Part shown: positions 7,439 to 15,289 of the stretch, piece after piece
How the letters are laid out: each line of letters opens with the position of its first letter
How positions within the stretch are numbered: the first letter of the stretch is position 1
Assembly: GCF_022484225.1 (NCBI RefSeq)
Contig: NZ_JAKVLT010000001.1
Location: 1,727,406 to 1,791,405, forward strand
Source: Pseudoramibacter sp.
GTDB taxonomy: Bacteria > Bacillota > Clostridia > Eubacteriales > Eubacteriaceae
Direction of reading: 5' to 3'
Length of the DNA: 64,000 nt
The notes under the pieces: generated by a model
Told to the model about the DNA's origin: nothing
Seen by the model: only the letters and a program-made list of their open reading frames with translations
The model's database searches: none
Made by a program: the position numbers and the translations under genes

Positions 7439-9345
7439 TTTTCTTCTCCTGCTTTATTAAAATACTGAAATACAGCATCTGCCGCCTTTTGATTCATTCC
7501 CTTAACTTTCACCAGATCCTCTGGGGTCGCTGTCTTAATATTTTCAATCGTACGAAAATAAGTCATTAATGCCGTTCTTCTCTTCTTTCCGATCCCCGGA
7601 ATTGATTCCAATTCAGATGAAAGCATGCCCTTTTTTCTTAATTTTCTATGATAAGCAATCGCAAACCGATGAACTTCTTCAGAGATTTCATTCAATAGAG
7701 TACAAACCGGTGTGCCATATGTCAACTTATACTCCCGATCCTGATAAACAACACCGCGGAGCTGATGATGTTCATCTTTAACAAGTCCGCAAACCGTAAT
7801 ATCCAGCTCTGGATACATTGAAAGAATCGATTGAGCGGCTTCAACATGGGTTCTCCCGCCATCAATCATAAAAATCTCAGGGAAAGGTAAAAAGGAGCTT
7901 TCATGCGGGTCTTTTCCTTCTTTTTCTTCCTTCATGCCATGTTCAATTCGCCGGAAAAGCATCTCCTGCATGCTTGCGTAATCATTCTGACCTTCTACAG
8001 TCTTGATTTTAAACCGGCGATAAGCCTTGGGATTGGCCTTTCCATTTTCGAAAACAACCATGCCGCCGACATTGTCAGTCCCCGATATATTAGAAATATC
8101 ATACGCCTCTATACGATTAGGAATTGCTTTTATACCTAATAGATTTTTCAAAGAAGCAATTCTGTTTTCTTGTCTTTTTTTCTTCTGATGCTTTTCAATA
8201 AAATGTTGCTCCAGCGTCAATCTCGCATTTTTTTCGACCATTTGAATAAAACGTGCCTTTTCGCCCTTCTGAGGAACCGTTAATTGGACATGGGAACCGC
8301 GCTGTGCAGAAAGCCAGCTTTCCACAGCATTGACTTCTTCATCTTCTAAAGGGCAGGATAAGATGATCTCTTTGGGAAGAAAATGTGAACCATTATAATA
8401 TTGCTTCACGACATTAGTCATGATTAATGAATCTGTTTCATCTTCTACGCCATCCATCATTAACGAATTTCTTCCAAGCAGTTTTCCATCTCGTACATTG
8501 AAGATCTGAACGCATGCAATATTCGGATCGATGCTATCATCAGGTTTCGTTTTCGAATTCGTCTTAACACGGTAAAACGCGATATAATCCTGGTTTTTCT
8601 GATTTTCACTGACAATTTTCTGCCGCGAAACGACAAAATTAATGGCTTGAATTTTATCCCTGAAGTTAGCTGCCTTCTCATATTCCATATTTTCGGATGC
8701 ATGCTGCATCTGAGCCGTCAGCTGCTCGACAATCGGTTTGTTCTTCCCGCTTAAAATATCAATATCCTTCTGTACGTTCTCATGGTATTCCTCTGGTGTC
8801 ACTTTCCCGGTACAAGGCGCCAGACACTGCCCCATATGGAAATAAATGCAAGGTCTTCCGCACTTCACTCCTTGTTCAACTTTGCGTTTGCATCGGCGAA
8901 GGGGATAAACTTTCTGCAGTGCCTCTATGGTCTGACGGACTGCCGTACTGTTCGTAAAGGGACCAAAATATTTACCGCCGTCACGATGATGGTCCCTTGT
9001 CATAATAATCTGTGGATATTTTTCCTGAGTTGTAATTTTGATATAAGGATAACTTTTATCGTCTTTCAGCATGATATTGTATCGCGGACGGTGTTCCTTA
9101 ATTAAATTACATTCTAAAATTAAAGCTTCCATTTCTGTATCCACGACAATGGTTTCGATGGATTCAATGTGGGAAACCTGAATTTGGGTCTTAATCGGAA
9201 GTTTCTTCGGATTTTGGAAATATGAATGAATACGGTTAAATAAGTTTTTTGCCTTGCCTACATAAATGATGTCTCCGGCATAATTATGCATAATATATAT
9301 GCCTGGTTTTTTAGGGATGTTCTTTAAATTTTTGCGATCGTACAT
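7435..9345 (-). CDS. uvrC: Excinuclease ABC subunit C
   Basis: 636-residue nuclease that makes both incisions in UvrAB-dependent nucleotide excision repair. Domains in order: GIY-YIG nuclease (KKPGIYIM near 12-19, with IYVGKAKNL), a Cys-containing linker, UVR motif around residue 210, the RNase H-like 5' nuclease with AYDISNISG and MIDGG, and a helix-hairpin-helix end (LESIPGIGKKRR). The ATG at 9345 lacks a ribosome binding site, and the next ATG would remove the start of the GIY domain. A promoter ends only six bases before the ATG, so the transcript may be leaderless. hprK overlaps its stop. Confidence 0.96.
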   Translation of the reverse strand: MYDRKNLKNIPKKPGIYIMHNYAGDIIYVGKAKNLFNRIHSYFQNPKKLPIKTQIQVSHIESIETIVVDTEMEALILECNLIKEHRPRYNIMLKDDKSYPYIKITTQEKYPQIIMTRDHHRDGGKYFGPFTNSTAVRQTIEALQKVYPLRRCKRKVEQGVKCGRPCIYFHMGQCLAPCTGKVTPEEYHENVQKDIDILSGKNKPIVEQLTAQMQHASENMEYEKAANFRDKIQAINFVVSRQKIVSENQKNQDYIAFYRVKTNSKTKPDDSIDPNIACVQIFNVRDGKLLGRNSLMMDGVEDETDSLIMTNVVKQYYNGSHFLPKEIILSCPLEDEEVNAVESWLSAQRGSHVQLTVPQKGEKARFIQMVEKNARLTLEQHFIEKHQKKKRQENRIASLKNLLGIKAIPNRIEAYDISNISGTDNVGGMVVFENGKANPKAYRRFKIKTVEGQNDYASMQEMLFRRIEHGMKEEKEGKDPHESSFLPFPEIFMIDGGRTHVEAAQSILSMYPELDITVCGLVKDEHHQLRGVVYQDREYKLTYGTPVCTLLNEISEEVHRFAIAYHRKLRKKGMLSSELESIPGIGKKRRTALMTYFRTIENIKTATPEDLVKVKGMNQKAADAVFQYFNKAGEEK

Positions 9346-9351
9346 ATTATT

Positions 9352-9380
9352 ATCATAGTCAAAAAGATGTACTTTTTCAA
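9352..9380 (-). promoter_or_regulatory. uvrC promoter, possibly giving a leaderless mRNA
   Basis: Minus strand -35 TTGAAA (9375-9380), 17-base spacer, -10 TATGAT (9352-9357). Only AATAAT separates the -10 from the uvrC ATG, so the usual start point falls at or next to the first base of the start codon. Confidence 0.6.
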
Positions 9381-9386
9381 TCTTTT

Positions 9387-9395
9387 TGTTATAAT
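9387..9395 (+). promoter_or_regulatory. Extended -10 promoter of the plus-strand unit
   Basis: TGT-TATAAT, an extended -10 element, 34 bases before the ATG of the 83-residue gene. No good -35 is seen. It lies back to back with the uvrC promoter, so the two divergent units share an approximately 85-base control region. Confidence 0.55.
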
Positions 9396-9429
9396 AGTGA
9401 CACGTTCAATTCTGAGCAGGAGGTTGACA

Positions 9430-9681
9430 ATGTCAGAACACATCGAAGCACTCATAAAAAGTGGGAAAAGTGCCACGATTTCTAACCAACATTTTGAAGT
9501 TGAGATTCGGCCCCGAGTTTACGACCATGGTTTTACCATGACAAAGCGGGCTTTAAATAATCCATTAAATATCATCGAAATCCGGGATATCCGTCTGCCG
9601 CTGTCTATTACACAGATCCTTCAGGCTGCCAAAGAGATGCTAAACGCCCAATATAAACTTTCGACCCATGCGACGTTATAA
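9430..9681 (+). CDS. Small conserved-looking protein of unknown function
   Basis: 83 residues, no recognised domain and no membrane segment. The ATG at 9430 has a strong AGGAGG seven bases upstream, which is why the longer in-frame start at 9367 is rejected. The middle of the protein is rich in Arg, Ile and Asn (EIRDIRLPL) and the end is helical. It overlaps the start of the HAD phosphatase gene by 14 bases and thus heads a three-gene unit with the phosphatase and malQ. A regulatory or sugar-related role could be guessed from position only. Confidence 0.7.
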   Translation: MSEHIEALIKSGKSATISNQHFEVEIRPRVYDHGFTMTKRALNNPLNIIEIRDIRLPLSITQILQAAKEMLNAQYKLSTHATL

Positions 9682-10327
9682 AATCATTCTATGGGATCTC
9701 GACGGCACTTTGATGGATACCGGCCCAGGCATTTTTGCTGCCTTTCGTCATGTCCAAAAACTTAATGGATGGCCCGAAATAGACGATGAAACGCTGCATT
9801 CTTTAGTCGGCCCTCCGCTGATCTCTTCGTATATGAACACTTTTAATATATCCGAAGAAAAAGCAATCGAGTCTGCTCACCTACACCGTCTCTATCAAAA
9901 GCAATCCAGTTATCAGTTATCTACTGCATATCCTGGAATGGCGCAATTATTGCAGGCTCTGAAAAAAAGGGGTTATCTTTTAGCTGTTTCTACGTTAAAG
10001 GGAGAAGAAATTGCCAGAAAAACACTTTCCGCAGGCAATCTCACGCCGTATTTTGACGGCATCTTTGGCGTTACGCCCGACCATATCAAAGCCCGAAAAT
10101 CAGATATCATCAACCGCGCCCTAAATGCTTTTAATTTAGAAAAGCAGGATGCTGTATTAGTCGGAGACAGCCGCTTTGACGGATTAGGCGCCTGGGAAAA
10201 CAATATGCCTTTTATCGCCGTCACTTACGGTTACGGTTTTCACAATATCAAAGAAGCCCGTACCTGGCATCCCCTGCATATTGCGCCATCTGTAAAAGAT
10301 CTGTCCTCGTTTTTATGCAAAATATAA
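9668..10327 (+). CDS. HAD superfamily hydrolase, phosphoglycolate phosphatase-like
   Basis: 219-residue phosphatase of the HAD IA subfamily. Motif I DLDGTLMD (nucleophile Asp10, acid Asp12), motif II Ser/Thr in STLKGEE, motif III Lys in ARKSD, and motif IV GDSRFD are all visible, with an alpha-helical cap between motifs I and II. The family removes phosphate from small metabolites; Gph and PpaX are close in layout, but the substrate is unknown. It starts inside the preceding gene without a clear ribosome binding site, suggesting translational coupling. It is followed by malQ, so a sugar phosphate substrate is possible. Confidence 0.88.
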   Translation: MRRYKIILWDLDGTLMDTGPGIFAAFRHVQKLNGWPEIDDETLHSLVGPPLISSYMNTFNISEEKAIESAHLHRLYQKQSSYQLSTAYPGMAQLLQALKKRGYLLAVSTLKGEEIARKTLSAGNLTPYFDGIFGVTPDHIKARKSDIINRALNAFNLEKQDAVLVGDSRFDGLGAWENNMPFIAVTYGYGFHNIKEARTWHPLHIAPSVKDLSSFLCKI

Positions 10328-10341
10328 TAATCAGAGAAAAA

Positions 10342-11922
10342 ATGAAAAAGCTTAATCAAAATCACACAAAAGACATTTACCATTCGCCTCTATTCAAGCG
10401 CGCGTCTGGTATATTGATGCCCATTTCTGCACTGCCTGGAAAATTTGGAATTGGCACCTTTGGACAATCCGCTAAAGATTTTATAGATTTTTTAGTAAAA
10501 ATAGGCTGTTCCTACTGGCAGGTTCTGCCTTTTGGCCCGATCGACGATTTCAATTCCCCTTATCAATCGCTCTCAGCCTTTGCAGGAAATCCTTTTTTTA
10601 TTGACCCTCAAAAACTCAAAGATGCTTCTTTACTCACCGATGATGAACTTCAAAGCGCCTGCTACGATGAAACGCCATGGTCAGTTGCCTATGATTTCGT
10701 CCGTCAAACCCGTATCGAATTACTTAGAAAAGCGTATCGTCGAATTGATCTGCCCTTAAAACAAAAAATAACGCAGTTTGAAAAATCTCAAACCTGGCTT
10801 CAGGACTATGCCCTTTACACCGCTATCGCTTTGACAACTCATGAGCCTTGCTGGATCAACTGGAAGCCTGGACTCCGCGACCGCGATCCCCAGACTCTTG
10901 ATCAAATAAAAATTGATCTCAAAGAAGAAATCGATTTTCAGATTTTCCTGCAATATTTGTTTTTCACCCAATGGAATGAAATCAAGGCCTACGCTAATGA
11001 ACATCATATCAAAATTATTGGTGATATGCCGATGTATGTTGCGCTTCAAAGCCCTGATGTCTGGGCACATCCTGAATGTTTCGATTTAAATTCAGATGGC
11101 ACACCAAAAACAGTTGCGGGAGTTCCGCCAGACTACTTTTCAGAAGACGGGCAATTGTGGGGAAATCCGCTTTATGACTGGATAGCGCTAAAAAAGCAAG
11201 ATTACAAATGGTGGGTCGATCGCCTGAAGATGGCGCTTACGCTGTTTGATACAGTTCGAATTGATCATTTCAGAGCCTTCTCTGCTTACTGGTCTGTCCC
11301 TGCGAAAGAAAAGACAGCACGCAACGGGAAATGGCTTCCGGGCCCAGGAACTGACTTATTTAAACACTGGTTTCAGGCTTTTGACTTTTCTACGCCGCGT
11401 ATTATTGCAGAAGATCTTGGTGTCCAGGATGATGGTGTCCGACAGCTCTTAAAAGATTCCGGCTTCCCAGGCATGCGCGTTTTACAATTCGCTTTTATCG
11501 ATACAGGTGACGGTATTCACTGGCCCCACAACTACGTGCCAAATACAGTGGCATACACAGGCACCCACGACAATAACACCTTGTTGGGATATTTATGGGA
11601 ATTAAATGAGGGGGCAAGAAAATTTGCATTCGAATACTGTCATTACGATTGTCAGGGCGATGAGTGGCAGCAGGGTGGCCCGCACAGTACTTCATGCCGC
11701 GCTTTTATCCGCCTGCTTTGGATGAGCTGCGCCCGGCTTACCATTATCCCCATTCAGGATGCCTTAGGTTACGGTGCAGATTCCAGAATCAATATTCCCG
11801 GCAAGGCCGAGGGAAACTGGGCGTTCCGCCTTCCCCAAAGCGCCATCGATTCTATTGATACGCAATGGATTTTTGAAATGAACCGTATATACAAACGTAT
11901 GAATCCTTATTCCGTAAAATAA
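10342..11922 (+). CDS. malQ: 4-alpha-glucanotransferase (amylomaltase)
   Basis: About 526 residues, GH77. Transfers segments of alpha-1,4-glucan between maltooligosaccharides, releasing glucose, in maltose or glycogen breakdown. Visible family motifs: ASGILMPISALPG, the nucleophile region VRIDHFRAF, the acid region IIAEDLG, and the third acidic residue in YTGTHDNNT. The start at 10342 (MKKLNQ) follows AGAGAAAAA, weak but better placed than the in-frame ATG at 10315, which overlaps the phosphatase gene. No glycogen phosphorylase or maltose transporter lies in the window. A shared hairpin ends this gene and lepA. Confidence 0.94.
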   Translation: MKKLNQNHTKDIYHSPLFKRASGILMPISALPGKFGIGTFGQSAKDFIDFLVKIGCSYWQVLPFGPIDDFNSPYQSLSAFAGNPFFIDPQKLKDASLLTDDELQSACYDETPWSVAYDFVRQTRIELLRKAYRRIDLPLKQKITQFEKSQTWLQDYALYTAIALTTHEPCWINWKPGLRDRDPQTLDQIKIDLKEEIDFQIFLQYLFFTQWNEIKAYANEHHIKIIGDMPMYVALQSPDVWAHPECFDLNSDGTPKTVAGVPPDYFSEDGQLWGNPLYDWIALKKQDYKWWVDRLKMALTLFDTVRIDHFRAFSAYWSVPAKEKTARNGKWLPGPGTDLFKHWFQAFDFSTPRIIAEDLGVQDDGVRQLLKDSGFPGMRVLQFAFIDTGDGIHWPHNYVPNTVAYTGTHDNNTLLGYLWELNEGARKFAFEYCHYDCQGDEWQQGGPHSTSCRAFIRLLWMSCARLTIIPIQDALGYGADSRINIPGKAEGNWAFRLPQSAIDSIDTQWIFEMNRIYKRMNPYSVK

Positions 11923-11923
11923 T

Positions 11924-11961
11924 AAAAATCCCCAATGAAAATAAACATTGGGGATTTTTTT
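11924..11961. terminator. Bidirectional terminator between convergent malQ and lepA
   Basis: Perfect 14 bp arms AAAAATCCCCAATG (11924-11937) and CATTGGGGATTTTT (11946-11959) with an 8-base loop. T-runs appear on both strands. The lepA stop codon is at 11960. Confidence 0.9.
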
Positions 11962-13768
11962 AACTGTCTAATTTCAAGACTGACATAAAGGCTTCCTGGG
12001 GAACTTCCACACTGCCGACCTGGCGCATTCGTTTCTTCCCAGCCTTTTGTTTTTCCAGTAATTTTCTCTTTCTTGTAATGTCTCCACCGTAGCACTTTGC
12101 CAATACATCTTTTCTCAAAGCAGAAATGGTCTCTCTTGCTACAATACGGTTGCCAATTGCTGCCTGAATCGGAATTTCAAACATCTGCCGCGGAATGGTT
12201 TCCTTGAGCTTCTTGCAAATGGCCCGGCCGCGCGCGATTGCCTTTTCTCTCGGAAAAATAAAAGACAGGGCATCGACAACTTCACCATTAAGTAAAATAT
12301 CCAATTTTACCAAATCAGCCGGCTGATAAGATTTTATTTCATAATCTAAAGAAGCGTATCCATGGGTTCTGGATTTTAGGGCATCAAAGAAATCATATAC
12401 AATTTCATTCAAAGGCATTTCATAGTGAATATTTACACGGGTTTCTTCCAGATATTCCATATTGATATAAGTGCCGCGGCGCTCCTGACAAAGCTCCATA
12501 ACCTGTCCTAAATATTCGCTGGGTACCATAATCGAGGCATCGACGATAGGTTCTTCCATTTCTGAAATTTCAGAAGGATCAGGCAGGTTTGCCGGATTGT
12601 CCACCATAACCATTTGTCCGTCTGTTTTAATGATTTTATAAATAACCGATGGTGCTGTTGTAACGAGATCTAAATTAAATTCCCTTTCCAAACGTTCCTG
12701 CACAATTTCCATATGCAGCAGTCCCAGGAAACCGCAGCGGAAGCCAAATCCCAGCGCAATAGAAGTTTCCGGTTCATATAAAAGGGAAGCGTCGTTCAAT
12801 TGCAGTTTTGCCAATGCTTCTTTTAAGTCCTCGTACTTTGCACCGTCCGCAGGGTAAATGCCGCAATAGACCATAGGCACAACCTTTTTATAACCTGGCA
12901 GCGGTTCTGAAGCAGGTCTGTCTTTTTCTGTAATCGTATCCCCGACTTCGGTATCCCCGACGGTCTTCACACCGGCCACTACATAGCCGACATCTCCTGC
13001 CTGCAGTTTTTCTCCAGGATAAAGTTTGTTTTCAAAAAAGCCGACTTCTTCGACATCAAAGTCCAGTCCGCCGGCCATTAAATGAACTCTCATTCCGGCT
13101 TTGATGGTTCCCTCTACAACACGGACAGAAGCAATCACGCCGCGGTAAGTATCGTAATATGAATCAAAAATTAATGCTCTGAGGGGGGCATCAGGATCTC
13201 CTTCTGGCGCAGGCACATTTTTCACAATATCTTCCAGAACATCTTCTATATTGATATCGTTCTTGGCTGAAATTAATGGTGCATCATCAGCCGGAAGTCC
13301 GAGAATATCGCTGATTTCTTCTTTAACCCGGTCTGGCTCCGCAGAGGGCAGATCTATTTTATTAATGACCGGCAGTATCTCCAGATCATTGTCCAAAGCT
13401 AAATACGTATTGGCAATGGTTTGCGCCTCAATCCCCTGCGATGCATCTACAACTAAAATAGCCCCTTCACAAGCGGCTAATGATCTTGACACTTCATAAG
13501 TAAAGTCGACGTGTCCTGGGGTGTCAATCAAATTTAATATATAAGATTCACCGTCTTTTGCTTTATACAACAGACGAATTGCCTGAAGTTTAATGGTAAT
13601 GCCGCGTTCACGTTCGATGTCCATATTATCAAGAACTTGGTTTTCCATGTCATGAGCTGAGATCAGTCCTGTTTTTTCGATTAACCTGTCTGCCAATGTC
13701 GATTTACCGTGATCAATATGCGCAATAATCGAAAAATTGCGTGTTCTTTCCTGTTGTGTCTTAACCAT
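11960..13768 (-). CDS. lepA: Elongation factor 4 (LepA), ribosome-associated GTPase
   Basis: 602 residues, the standard length. G1 is AHIDHGKST near residue 16, G3 is DTPGHVDF, and G4 is NKIDLP. It has the EF-G-like domains II, III and V and the LepA-specific C-terminal domain (end near [20 protein letters not shown]). It acts on translating or stalled ribosomes and aids initiation and back-translocation. ATG at 13768 follows AGAGGAATAA. It is convergent with malQ and divergent from rpsT; lepA next to rpsT and holA is a common Firmicute arrangement. Confidence 0.97.
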   Translation of the reverse strand: MVKTQQERTRNFSIIAHIDHGKSTLADRLIEKTGLISAHDMENQVLDNMDIERERGITIKLQAIRLLYKAKDGESYILNLIDTPGHVDFTYEVSRSLAACEGAILVVDASQGIEAQTIANTYLALDNDLEILPVINKIDLPSAEPDRVKEEISDILGLPADDAPLISAKNDINIEDVLEDIVKNVPAPEGDPDAPLRALIFDSYYDTYRGVIASVRVVEGTIKAGMRVHLMAGGLDFDVEEVGFFENKLYPGEKLQAGDVGYVVAGVKTVGDTEVGDTITEKDRPASEPLPGYKKVVPMVYCGIYPADGAKYEDLKEALAKLQLNDASLLYEPETSIALGFGFRCGFLGLLHMEIVQERLEREFNLDLVTTAPSVIYKIIKTDGQMVMVDNPANLPDPSEISEMEEPIVDASIMVPSEYLGQVMELCQERRGTYINMEYLEETRVNIHYEMPLNEIVYDFFDALKSRTHGYASLDYEIKSYQPADLVKLDILLNGEVVDALSFIFPREKAIARGRAICKKLKETIPRQMFEIPIQAAIGNRIVARETISALRKDVLAKCYGGDITRKRKLLEKQKAGKKRMRQVGSVEVPQEAFMSVLKLDS

Positions 13769-13860
13769 TTATTCCTCTTTTATTTTTTTCAATCATTTTT
13801 TTGTATTTTATCACACATTATGAAACTTATCATCAATTTGTAGAAAGATTCATATTTGTC

Positions 13861-13889
13861 TTGTGCACATGCTGCCGTTGTGCTATAAT
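13861..13889 (+). promoter_or_regulatory. rpsT promoter
   Basis: -35 TTGTGC (13861-13866), 17-base spacer, extended -10 TGC-TATAAT (13881-13889). The ribosome binding site GAGGAGG follows at 13909-13915. Confidence 0.75.
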
Positions 13890-13926
13890 TCATTCGTTAA
13901 CAATAAATGAGGAGGTCTGTTAAGAC

Positions 13927-14193
13927 ATGGCAAATATCAAATCTGCTATCAAGAGAGCGAAAACTAATGAAATTGCAAGAATGCGCAATAAGACTGTTCG
14001 CACCAGTTTAAAGACAACTGAAAAACAGTTTAAAAACGCTGTGGCTGAAGGCAACAAGGAAAATGCACAGCAGGCATACAACGCAGCTGCAAAACAACTT
14101 GACAAAGCCGTCGCTAAACACGTTATTCACAAAAACAAAGCATCTAACAAGAAAAGCCAATTAGCAAAAGCTCTCAATACTATCACTGACTAA
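13927..14193 (+). CDS. rpsT: 30S ribosomal protein S20
   Basis: 88 residues, lysine- and alanine-rich, starting MANIKSAIKRAKTNE as in the family. It binds 16S rRNA in the body of the small subunit. It has its own promoter and terminator, so it is monocistronic, on the plus strand between lepA and holA. ATG at 13927 follows GGAGG by eleven bases, rather long spacing. Confidence 0.97.
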   Translation: MANIKSAIKRAKTNEIARMRNKTVRTSLKTTEKQFKNAVAEGNKENAQQAYNAAAKQLDKAVAKHVIHKNKASNKKSQLAKALNTITD

Positions 14194-14221
14194 TTCTCGT
14201 TTATTCCCTAACACGTGTCTC

Positions 14222-14248
14222 AAGGTGATCCTAGGATCACCTTTTTTT
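14222..14248 (+). terminator. rpsT terminator overlapping the end of holA
   Basis: Perfect palindrome AAGGTGATC-CTAG-GATCACCTT (14222-14243) followed by a T run to 14248 on the plus strand. The stop codon of convergent holA (14237-14239) lies in the right arm. Confidence 0.85.
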
Positions 14249-15265
14249 ATTGGAAAGTTTAATGATAAGCAGCGAAGTAGCCAGCTCCGGATCAATTTTC
14301 CCTGTTTTCATAGATAAATCGAGATCAGCCAATGTCATCATTAATTTGATCAATTGATTCAACCCGATCTGACGGCTTCTTGCCGACATTTTCTTGACAA
14401 TAAACAACGGACGCTTGACCTGACTTGCAATTTGCGATGGTGAAATCCTTTTTTCCGAAAGCATTTCCACCTCAGTCATCGTCCGAATCTGACTCGACAA
14501 TAAACCGAAAACGCCAAAGGGCGATTCTCCCTGATGATAAAAAAGATCCAGCATTTTAAGCGCTTGGCCTGTATTGCCGGCTACAGCTGCATTGATCATC
14601 TCAAAAATATTATCATCAATGGCCTTTGGAATAACAGCCTCGACATCTCCTGAAGAAACAGAACTTTTCTCCTTGGCGTAGTCAATAAGCTGAGCCGTCC
14701 AATTGTCCATCATTTCCACATTGACATGGTCACTGTGAATATAGCGGCTTCTTTCTATTGCCTGCCGCAGCGCATGTGTGCCAATAGTTTTTCCGGCCCG
14801 TTTCAGGCGCATGGCAATCCAATTTTCAATTTCTACAAAAGTCAACTTTTCAAAATTAACCAATACGCTGTTTTTCATTATTTGTTTATAAATTTTTTTT
14901 CGTTTATCTGGTTTTTTCTCCTGAATAATGAGAATAGTCTTGTTTTCAGGTTTTTCAATATAGTTTAAAAATAAAGATAAACCTTCTTTTGCTGAACTGC
15001 GCAAAAGTCCGACACTTTCCCGAACCACAACAACCCGGTATGAACTCATCATCGGCAGTTGTCTGCAGATCCCGACAATTTCAGAAATATCCGTATCTTT
15101 ATCTGAAAATGTCATCACATTTAATTGTTCCATGCCCTCAGGTATCGCCGCCCGAATGATGTTCTGGATCATCATGTCCGCAATATACTGTTCTTCTCCT
15201 GTAAAAAGATAAACCGAAGAAAACTTTTTTATTTTGATTTCTTTTAATAATTGTTGGTATTTCAT
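14237..15265 (-). CDS. holA: DNA polymerase III delta subunit
   Basis: 342 residues, normal for HolA, the clamp-loader subunit that opens the beta sliding clamp. Three-domain AAA+-like fold: the N-terminal SSVYLFTGEEQYI in the place of Walker A, without a working GKT as usual for delta, a middle domain, and the helical collar (FGLLSSQIRTM, KKMSARSRQIGLNQL). It lies 24 bases downstream of comEC, the typical comEC-holA pair of Firmicutes. Confidence 0.95.
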   Translation of the reverse strand: MKYQQLLKEIKIKKFSSVYLFTGEEQYIADMMIQNIIRAAIPEGMEQLNVMTFSDKDTDISEIVGICRQLPMMSSYRVVVVRESVGLLRSSAKEGLSLFLNYIEKPENKTILIIQEKKPDKRKKIYKQIMKNSVLVNFEKLTFVEIENWIAMRLKRAGKTIGTHALRQAIERSRYIHSDHVNVEMMDNWTAQLIDYAKEKSSVSSGDVEAVIPKAIDDNIFEMINAAVAGNTGQALKMLDLFYHQGESPFGVFGLLSSQIRTMTEVEMLSEKRISPSQIASQVKRPLFIVKKMSARSRQIGLNQLIKLMMTLADLDLSMKTGKIDPELATSLLIIKLSNKKR

Positions 15266-15289
15266 ATTTTTATTTTATCATAAATATTT

